From positions 1-39,772 of IMG/VR virus record IMGVR_UViG_3300028394_000151: DNA of 39,772 bases; one strand, written 5' to 3'. Positions within the stretch are counted from its first letter, which is position 1, and each line of letters begins with the position of its first letter. Shown here piece after piece: positions 21,068 through 28,600 of the stretch. This DNA is from a virus. The translations under genes and the position numbers were made by a program. The notes under the pieces were generated by a model. That model was not told where the DNA came from, did no database searches, and saw only the letters and a program-made list of their open reading frames with translations.

Positions 21068-22674
21068 TGGCTAAGGACTTGGAAGCTCCTAAGCCGTTTG
21101 TTCCTAGTGGTTTTGTTGATGGGAATAAGTTGGATGCGGGTGGCATTGAGCAGATGCGGTTTGGTTTGGCTGGTTCGGGGCCGCTTGCTAAGGCTGTGCT
21201 TGATTCTAATGCGGTTGGTACCATGAGGCAGCTTGTTGGTGGTGGCGCTACGCCGACTACGACTATTCCGGTGGGTACAATTAGTCCGTATGCGGGTACG
21301 TCTGCTCCTGCTAACTGGTTGTTGTGTGACGGTGCGGCTGTTAGTCGAGCGACGTATGCCGCTTTGTTTGATGTTACGGGTACGGCGTATGGTGTTGGTG
21401 ATGGTTCTACGACGTTTAATGTTCCTGATCTTCGTGGTCGTGTTGTTGCTGGTAAAGACAACATGGGCGGGACTACGGCTAGCCGTCTTACTGCTGCGGG
21501 TTCTGGCATTACTGGAACTACTCTTGGTAATGCTGGTGGTACTGAAACACATACGCTTACGGAAGCGCAACTTGCTGTGCATACGCATATACAGAACGCT
21601 CATACACATACGTCTAATGCTGGCGAGGGGTCTGGGTCTGGAGCCACAAGGGACACGGCGTATGGCGGCGGCGATGGATACAAAGCAACTTACTATACGC
21701 CCGGTTTATCTATCAACAACCAAACAGCAACTAATCAAAATGCTGGTAGCGGTCTAGCTCATCAAAATACGCAACCGACAATTATCACAAGTTACATTAT
21801 TAAGGCTGTTGCTGATGTTACAAATACGTTTGGCGTAGCTCTTAGTGGTGCTGCCGGTGGAGTTCTAAAAGGAACCTACCCAAACCCAACATTCTCAAGC
21901 GTTACCGTAAACGCAAGTGGTGGAACGCTATCTTCTTATACTGACTATACGGGCGCAACGTTTAATGTGCATACCTTTACAACTGTAGGTGCAACAAACT
22001 TTGTTGTCACTGCGGCTGGAACGGTTAGCGTACTTGTTGTCGCTGGTGGAGGGGGCGGCGGCTGGGACGTTGGCGGTGGTGGTGGAGCCGGAGGCTTTAT
22101 TTTAAGAAACGCTTTTGCTGTTACGCCACAAACATATGTTGTAACCGTTGGGGCAGGAGGCGCTGGTGCCACAGGCGGTACTATTTCTTCTGCTAATGAT
22201 GGTGGTAACTCGGTATTTAGTTCGCTTACTGCTATTGGCGGCGGTGGTGGCGGTGCTTATCCAAGCGCGAATGGTCGGAGTGGTGGTTCTGGTGGTGGTG
22301 GTGTTGGGTATACAACTACTTCTAGTCCGGGTGAAGGTACTTATGAGCAGGGCTTTGCTGGTGGCGCGTCGCAACGTAACCTAACAACAACAAGCGGTAA
22401 TTTAACGGCTTCTGGCGGTGGTGGAGCCGCGGGTTCTGGCGCTCCGGGAGCGTTGGTAAGTGCTGCTTATGTTAGTGGTGGGCCGGGTAGGTATTGCGAC
22501 ATAACTGGTGTTGATACGCTTTACGCCAGTGGTGGTCGTGGGGCGCAGGATTCTTGGAGTGGTGGGGCCGCATCTGTTGTTAGTAGTGGTAATGGTGGCG
22601 ATGGTGGTGGCACTACAAATACGGGTTTTGCGGGTGCTGCCGGTATTGTTGTAATTCGTTATAGGACTAATTAA
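21067..22674 (+). CDS. Tail fibre with collar domain and glycine-rich adhesin domain
   Basis: 535 residues from GTG 21067, overlapping the previous stop. Residues about 80-160 form a phage tail collar domain (ISPYAGTSAPANWLLCDGAA, FNVPDLRGRVVAGKDNMGG) followed by a His/Thr-rich stretch (HTHIQNAHTH) that in other fibres binds metal ions along the shaft. From about residue 300 a long Gly-rich domain (VLVVAGGGGGG, GGGGGAYPS, ending GIVVIRYRTN) resembles polyglycine-helix adhesins at fibre tips. It is the strongest host-recognition candidate here. Confidence 0.82.
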   Translation: MAKDLEAPKPFVPSGFVDGNKLDAGGIEQMRFGLAGSGPLAKAVLDSNAVGTMRQLVGGGATPTTTIPVGTISPYAGTSAPANWLLCDGAAVSRATYAALFDVTGTAYGVGDGSTTFNVPDLRGRVVAGKDNMGGTTASRLTAAGSGITGTTLGNAGGTETHTLTEAQLAVHTHIQNAHTHTSNAGEGSGSGATRDTAYGGGDGYKATYYTPGLSINNQTATNQNAGSGLAHQNTQPTIITSYIIKAVADVTNTFGVALSGAAGGVLKGTYPNPTFSSVTVNASGGTLSSYTDYTGATFNVHTFTTVGATNFVVTAAGTVSVLVVAGGGGGGWDVGGGGGAGGFILRNAFAVTPQTYVVTVGAGGAGATGGTISSANDGGNSVFSSLTAIGGGGGGAYPSANGRSGGSGGGGVGYTTTSSPGEGTYEQGFAGGASQRNLTTTSGNLTASGGGGAAGSGAPGALVSAAYVSGGPGRYCDITGVDTLYASGGRGAQDSWSGGAASVVSSGNGGDGGGTTNTGFAGAAGIVVIRYRTN

Positions 22675-22725
22675 TGATTATCCGCGCCATAAACAACAAA
22701 CGTCCTAAGCCGACCGCCTCGTAGG

Positions 22726-22731
22726 TATACT
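22726..22731 (+). promoter_or_regulatory. Leaderless-type -10 box TATACT
   Basis: TATACT, 6 bases, GTG 22738, in the 63-base gap after the fibre gene. Probably starts transcription of the internal virion protein genes. Confidence 0.55.
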
Positions 22732-22737
22732 AATACT

Positions 22738-22998
22738 GTGACCTCCACGCTCTACGCACCACAACGAGTCAACTACAAACCAACAATGCCTGCCGGACTA
22801 CCCGCAAGCATTGACCCACGCAAAGTCCTGCTCGAATCCTTGAAGAAGCTAGGCGATAAGAAGACGACTGGGATTATGAATCAGTCGCCTGCTGCTGTGA
22901 TGGGTGCGCTTACGAATCCTGGTGATGTTGGTAGTGGGATGAAGGGTAGTATTCTTGGTGGCGTTGAGTCTCGCGCGCGAATGATGGGTGGCAACTAG
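22738..22998 (+). CDS. Small virion-associated hypothetical protein
   Basis: 86 residues from GTG 22738, 6 bases after TATACT, no Shine-Dalgarno. Basic and helix-forming in the middle (LLESLKKLGDKKTTG), Gly/Met-rich at the end. The first 110 bases use C/A-ending codons and the rest T/G-ending codons, a sharp switch within one short gene. It is coupled to the next gene by a TAGTG overlap. It is probably a minor internal protein, judged only by position. Confidence 0.55.
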   Translation: MTSTLYAPQRVNYKPTMPAGLPASIDPRKVLLESLKKLGDKKTTGIMNQSPAAVMGALTNPGDVGSGMKGSILGGVESRARMMGGN

Positions 22999-24278
22999 TG
23001 GCTGCGTCTACTCTTAAGATTCCAAAGGCACCAGTTGTCAAGCCTATTGCTAAGGGTACTTCCACAAGTAAACCTGACGCTCCTAAAACTACTGTTACGC
23101 CTAAGAATCTTTCCGCGACGCTTCCAAAAAAAGCTACTCTTTACCAGCGTTACACCGACCCAATTACGGGTGCTAAGTACCAGTATGTTAATGGTGCCTG
23201 GAAGATGACGAGTGGTGCTACTGGCATTGCTCTTGGTCGGCTTCCCCTTACAACTCCTAAGCTCACTGGTTCGGAGTCTACTGGTAGCACCATTGCCACA
23301 CCACCAACTCCGCCACCAACGCCTGCCCCTCGCGCTCCATTTAACTATGCTGACGCTTATTATGCGTACCCCGGCTATGGCGAAAGCCTTATGGGTATTA
23401 ACGCGCAGCAGGGCGGCATTGAGTCTAAGTACGGGTTTACCATTCGTCGAGACACAAGCACTACTTCTCCAACTCGTGGCGGCGCGTACTACAAGCCAAA
23501 GGGTGCCGATGAAGGCACAGGAACTATCTTGGCAACGATCAGTCCTGTTGACGGAACGTATGTGTACAAGGACGCTGAAGGCAAGACTTACTCTGCTGCT
23601 GATCTTGAAATTGACGTTGTAACCCTTAAGCCCGGTGATCCGAATTATCTTAAAGGCGCGTTTGGCGCTACTGCGGCAACAAGTAATCTTAATCTTCGCA
23701 AACTAGGCGATGCTGCCGCGCAAAGCGGCGTGGGTAGTAGTGGTATTCGCGCGTCTATGGTTACGCAAGAAGACGCGGCTCGTGCTGCTCGCGAATTTGA
23801 CTTGACAGCGCAAGCTGGCGCTGATCTTGGTGCCACGACCGCTAAGTACGCTGAGCTTTACCGCACCATCTTTGACGCAATTAAGGGTCAAGCTGCTGAT
23901 TATAATGCTGTCCCACCGCCTGTTGTCGAACCGCCTGCTGCTGTAACTCCTGATGCGCCTGCTGCTGTTATTCCCGATGCGGCTGCGCCAAATACTAACC
24001 CAAATACGCAGACGGGTCTTGTTAATGGGCAGGCTCTTAGTAGTGGGCCTGAGGGCCAGTTTATGGGTCAGGCTAATGCGATTGTTGCGCAGCGTGATGC
24101 GCCGTATTCTTCAATTAAGACTTCGTTGTTAGGGTTGAAGCGGTTTAATTTGACTCCGCAGCAGATTCGTTGGATTGATGATTGGATTAAGAATAATGTT
24201 CCTAAGCCGTTGAGTCCTGCGCAGAAGAAGGTTGTTGCTGATGCTAAGGCTAAGATTGCTAAGGGCAAGGGCAAGTAA
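22998..24278 (+). CDS. Internal virion protein (Pro/Ala-rich)
   Basis: 426 residues from GTG 22998 (TAGTG overlap). N-terminal Lys/Pro/Thr-rich linker, a Pro-rich hinge at about 95-115 (TPPPTPAPRAPF), a helical middle (TQEDAARAAREFDLTAQAGA), another Pro/Ala-rich linker, and a basic helical C-terminus (KVVADAKAKIAKGKGK). Alternating disordered linkers and helices, plus location before the giant ejection protein, fit a protein stored in the head or tail and ejected with the DNA. No catalytic motif. Confidence 0.58.
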   Translation: MAASTLKIPKAPVVKPIAKGTSTSKPDAPKTTVTPKNLSATLPKKATLYQRYTDPITGAKYQYVNGAWKMTSGATGIALGRLPLTTPKLTGSESTGSTIATPPTPPPTPAPRAPFNYADAYYAYPGYGESLMGINAQQGGIESKYGFTIRRDTSTTSPTRGGAYYKPKGADEGTGTILATISPVDGTYVYKDAEGKTYSAADLEIDVVTLKPGDPNYLKGAFGATAATSNLNLRKLGDAAAQSGVGSSGIRASMVTQEDAARAAREFDLTAQAGADLGATTAKYAELYRTIFDAIKGQAADYNAVPPPVVEPPAAVTPDAPAAVIPDAAAPNTNPNTQTGLVNGQALSSGPEGQFMGQANAIVAQRDAPYSSIKTSLLGLKRFNLTPQQIRWIDDWIKNNVPKPLSPAQKKVVADAKAKIAKGKGK

Positions 24279-24287
24279 TGGGTAAGG

Positions 24288-24293
24288 TAGACT
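24288..24293 (+). promoter_or_regulatory. Leaderless-type -10 box TAGACT
   Basis: AAGG-TAGACT, 6 bases, ATG 24300, in the 21-base gap. Same context as at 7830. Confidence 0.52.
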
Positions 24294-24299
24294 AGACCT

Positions 24300-25574
24300 A
24301 TGCCACAGTTTGTTAAGCCTCCTGCCGGTTCCCCTGAAAGTGGTGCTATATATGTAAACACTGCTACTGGTGGGAAGAAACCAAAGCCAAAGCCAAAAGA
24401 AGACAAAAACAATAGTGGTAGTGGTTCCGCGCCCTCTGCGCCTGCCGCAACTGGGCTAACTGCTGCCGAAAAGAAAGCTGCGCGGGAAAAGAAAAGAGCC
24501 GAACAGAGGGCCGCCAATGCTGCGGCTAGGGCTAACAAGTACAATCCGCTTGTTACTAGGTACAAGTCTCCGGCAGAGTTGCGCGCAGAAGCAGCCGAAC
24601 TAGCCGCCCTTAGTGTTGCTAGTGAAGAATCTCTTAGAAGTCAGCAGGCCTTGCAAGAGACGGGCTTGACTGGTCTTAGTAACGCTCTTGGTAATCGCCT
24701 TGCTGGTTTGAACACTGAGTACCAGGCTACGCTTGGTGGTCTTGGTAGTGCGTATGGTCGGACTGCTGCGAATACTGCTGCGGCTACTAATGAGCAGCTT
24801 ATTGCTTCTGGTGCGCCGTCGAGCGTTGCGCCTGTTGCTGCTAATCCGATGCTTGGTAATACGATTGCGTTGCTTGGTGCTGTTCCTTCGCAGTACGCTG
24901 CGACTGCTGCTGCGACTGGTGCGCAGCTTGTTGGTGCTTCGCAGAATACTTTGTCTAAGGCGCTTACGGATCGTGCTAATACTGTTAGTGCTAATACGGC
25001 TAAGTACTTGTTGGCGTTGCGCGACACTGAGTACAATAAGGCTATTGCAAAGCTTACGGCTGAGCAGAACGCTACTCGTCTTGGTATTGATACGGAGTAC
25101 AAGGCTGGGATGCTTGGTGTTGCGCAGACTAATGCGCAGACTAAGATTGACCAATTGAATCGTCAGATTAAGAAGGACAATAAGGCTGGTAAGACGGCTG
25201 CGTCTACGATTAAGACTGTTCAGAGGGGGATTCTTGCTAATCCTAATACGTGGACTGAGCCTACTTATTCGTCTAATGATTACGAGTGGACGTTTGCGCT
25301 TGGTGAGGGCAAGACGGCTACTGGTATTGGGCCGGATAGGAACACCGCTATTAACAATGCGCGTAATTCTGGTTCTATGACCGCTGCTGATCTTGAGTTG
25401 AATAAGAATAATTCGGCGTGGGGTATCCAGGGCGACCCAGTTAAGGTTATTCCTAAGTACGCGGATGTTCAGGCCCAGCTTATGAGTATCCTTGTTAATG
25501 CTGGCATGGCACCAAAGAAGGCTAGTGCTTGGATTGCTACGTTTATGCCGGGTGTGGCTAGGTTGCCTCGTTAA
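24300..25574 (+). CDS. Internal virion protein (Ala-rich, helical)
   Basis: 424 residues. N-terminal segment with a lysine/proline repeat (KKPKPKPKED), then a basic Ala-rich helix (AEKKAAREKKRAEQRAANAA), and a long alpha-helical body with many Ala, Leu, Gln and Asn (residues 90-300). The C-terminus is a mixed globular region. Looks like an ejection-type or core protein that lies along packaged DNA. ATG 24300 is placed 6 bases after TAGACT; no Shine-Dalgarno. Confidence 0.58.
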   Translation: MPQFVKPPAGSPESGAIYVNTATGGKKPKPKPKEDKNNSGSGSAPSAPAATGLTAAEKKAAREKKRAEQRAANAAARANKYNPLVTRYKSPAELRAEAAELAALSVASEESLRSQQALQETGLTGLSNALGNRLAGLNTEYQATLGGLGSAYGRTAANTAAATNEQLIASGAPSSVAPVAANPMLGNTIALLGAVPSQYAATAAATGAQLVGASQNTLSKALTDRANTVSANTAKYLLALRDTEYNKAIAKLTAEQNATRLGIDTEYKAGMLGVAQTNAQTKIDQLNRQIKKDNKAGKTAASTIKTVQRGILANPNTWTEPTYSSNDYEWTFALGEGKTATGIGPDRNTAINNARNSGSMTAADLELNKNNSAWGIQGDPVKVIPKYADVQAQLMSILVNAGMAPKKASAWIATFMPGVARLPR

Positions 25575-25599
25575 GGGTTTGTGTTGCCGTATGAGTGCG

Positions 25600-25605
25600 T
25601 ATACT
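25600..25605 (+). promoter_or_regulatory. Leaderless-type -10 box TATACT
   Basis: TATACT, 6 bases, ATG 25612, in the 37-base gap before the giant virion protein gene. Same hexamer and spacing as at 22726. Confidence 0.55.
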
Positions 25606-25611
25606 GTGTAA

Positions 25612-28600
25612 ATGGCTAAGCCTAAAGCTACTACTGCTGGTGGACTTGTTGTCCCTAGTGTTGTTAGTAAACCAAAGGCTAAGCCAAAGGTAAAACCAAA
25701 GGCTACTACTGCTGGTGGGCTTGTTGTCCCTTCGTCCAAGCCAACCGATAAACCGGTTCTTGATTCTAGTTACGAGTTTGTGTTTGATCCGTCTGGTCGG
25801 CAGAGTACTGAGGTAGAAGCTCTTAAGGCGTTGTTTGCTGATCGTACGGGTGGCGATGATCTTCTTGCTCAACCCGATCCGCAAGAGGCATTGAAGACTT
25901 CTGGTGTTATTAAGCCGCCTACAAGTAGTCGTGGTCGAGCGTTAGATCGTGGTGCTACAAGGAATGTTTATTCTTCTGCTCAGGATGCGCTTGATGCTTT
26001 GGGTTCTTGGATGGACGACAATCCTATTCCAATATTTGGTGATCCGACCAGCAAGGTTGGTCGGGATTTAAAGCCTGCGTATGATTATCTCAGTAAAGAA
26101 GCTGGCACTTTTATTGGCGAGTTGACGGGCAAGAATGTTGTTGAAGGCATTGCGGCTGCTGGTACTGGTGGTTTGACGCAGCTTTTGGAGCCTGCTTCTA
26201 ATGTTCAACTTGGTTTTAAAATCCGCGAGCGTACAAAAAAGACTCCAGCTGTTGTTCTAAGCACTAGTGTTGGCGAGGCAATTAAGGCTCCGTTTAAGGC
26301 TGCTGGCTCGTTGGCTAGTAAGTTCCCCGATGCGTTTATTGATGCTAATAAGGGTAAGCCTGGTGCGCCCGGTTATGTTGCGGCGGCGTTGCAGGCTGAA
26401 CCAAAGAATGTTGCTGGCGCTATTGCTGGTGGCATTATGGGGGCCGGTAGCGCAATAGGTAACATTCCAATCCCAACACTAGGGCCGCCCAGGATTAGTC
26501 TTAGTAGCACTGGTCAGGGTTACGTGGAAACCCCGGAGCAGGTGCGGCTTGGTGATGTTAACGTCAAGCTAGAAGATATTGCGGCAAATACAAATAAGTA
26601 CATTGATGCTGCGTCGGATAATAAAACCAAGTTTAGTAAAGACCCCTTTGTTAATCAGCTAGCGGATCAGGTAATTAAGGGTGGCTTGCTGGCGGAGGAA
26701 ATTAATCTTGAGTTGCAGTCGGCTGAGGAGCAGCAAACGTGGAGTGGCTTTTCGGAGCCGGACATTAATGCGATGCAGAAGCGTGCCGCTAAGAATGGTT
26801 GGGCTTTTGATCCGTTAAAGCCGGGTGGCAAGGCGGCTTGGCAGAAGCTCACTCCTGCTGAGTGGTTGTATTACGCTTATACGAAGAATAGTTATTGGCC
26901 CGTTCTTGGTCGTAGCCTTATTCGCGCTGCTGCTCTTACTGGTTTAGCTCCTGCGGGTATTGTTGCTATGGGTGCGGCTGGTGTTAAGGCCGCTGGTGGT
27001 AATACGGAAGATGCGGAGATGATGCTTAAGTACGCCATTGCTCCTATTGGCACGTTCCAGGCTGATAGTGAGCGGTATGGTGTTGGTGCTGCGTTTAAAA
27101 ATGCGCTTCGCGACCACCCAGACCAGGTTGTTTTGGCAATCTTTACTGTTGCTCGTGGTCTTGGTGCTGCTGGTGGTGTTGCCGGTCGAGCGTTTGGCAA
27201 GGATTTTGCTGCTAAGAATGTTGCCGTTACTGTTCCGGGTGACGGAGTTACTATTAAGACGTACGTTCCGCCGACTGCTCCTATTGTTGAGACTCCTGAT
27301 GTTCGGCTTGGCCCTGGTAGTTTGGGGTCGTTGACGGCTGATCGTGAGGCTGCGCGTGTTGCGGCGCAGGCTGAGTCTGATGCGCGGTTTGCTGCTGATG
27401 TTGAGAGTGGCGCGGTTAAGGGGACTCTTGTCGAGTCTCCGCCTATTAATGCGCCGGTTGAGATTGGTGTTACTACGGGTAACTTGTTGGACATTTTCTT
27501 TTTGCGTGCCGTTAAAGCTCCGCTTGCGCGTGGTAGTACTTGGTATCGTGGGCGGCTAGCTTCTAAGGCTGCCGAGGCTAAGGTTCGTCGGCAATATAAT
27601 GTTGAGCAGGGTATGCAAATTGAGGTTCGCGCTGCTCTTAGTCGTCCGTTTGGTCGAGCGCCTACTGATCTTGAGTTGGATCGTACTGGCTTTAACTTGA
27701 TATGGCCTGCCACTAGCCTTAGGGGTGAGAAGATTACGCCTGGTTGGGTGGCTCAACAGTTCCAGAGTGCTATTGATGAGTATAGGGATGCCCAGGCTAA
27801 GAACATTGATCTTGTTAATGAGACTACTGGGAAGGTTGAGAGTAGGGCTGAGCAGGCTGCGCAGATAAAGTTGTGGGAAGATCAGATTACTTACTATCGG
27901 CAGCTTGATTCTGTTGATATTCCCGAGGCTACGATGGCTGAAGTGCGTGCTATTGCTAAGCCGATGGGTGAGGAGAATACGCGGATTGTTGCGGAGATGA
28001 TGAAGCAGGATGTTACTGCTACTAAGCGTGCTAACTATATTCGTCTTATTGCTTCTAATAATGATCTTGAGGTTTTGGCTAAGGCGCTTAGGAATGATCG
28101 TAATGCTAGTCGTAAGGCGCTTATTAAGGCACAGAAGAACGCTCGTGCGCTTGCTAAGGCTTATGCGGAGAAGGTTACTGCTGGTGGCGTTGGGGCTAAG
28201 AGTCGGCCTAAAAGTATTGCCGACCAAGCGGAGAAGAAAGCTAAGCTTCTTGCCGCTTTGATTGAGGCTCGTGATGCGGCGCTTAAGGTTTCTAAAGATA
28301 AGAGTCTTGATGATGCTACTCGCCAAGAGGCTCTAGTTCTTTCGGGTAAATATGGTGATGCTGCCGAGCGCCTTAAGTCTAGTGGTGTTGGTGTGGCGGA
28401 TCGAGCGGCTGCTGATGCTGCGCTTGTTGCGGAGATTGATTCTCTTACGTTAGGCGAGGAGGCTCTTGCTGGTCTTGCGCCAGAAGCACAGGCGGCGTAT
28501 AGTGCGGCGCAGACGGCGGAGGCGGCTCGTGCTGCGCAGGCTGATGTGGTTGCTGGTCTTGAGGCTCAGCGCGTTGCGGCTCTTGGCGAGGTTGCTCCGC

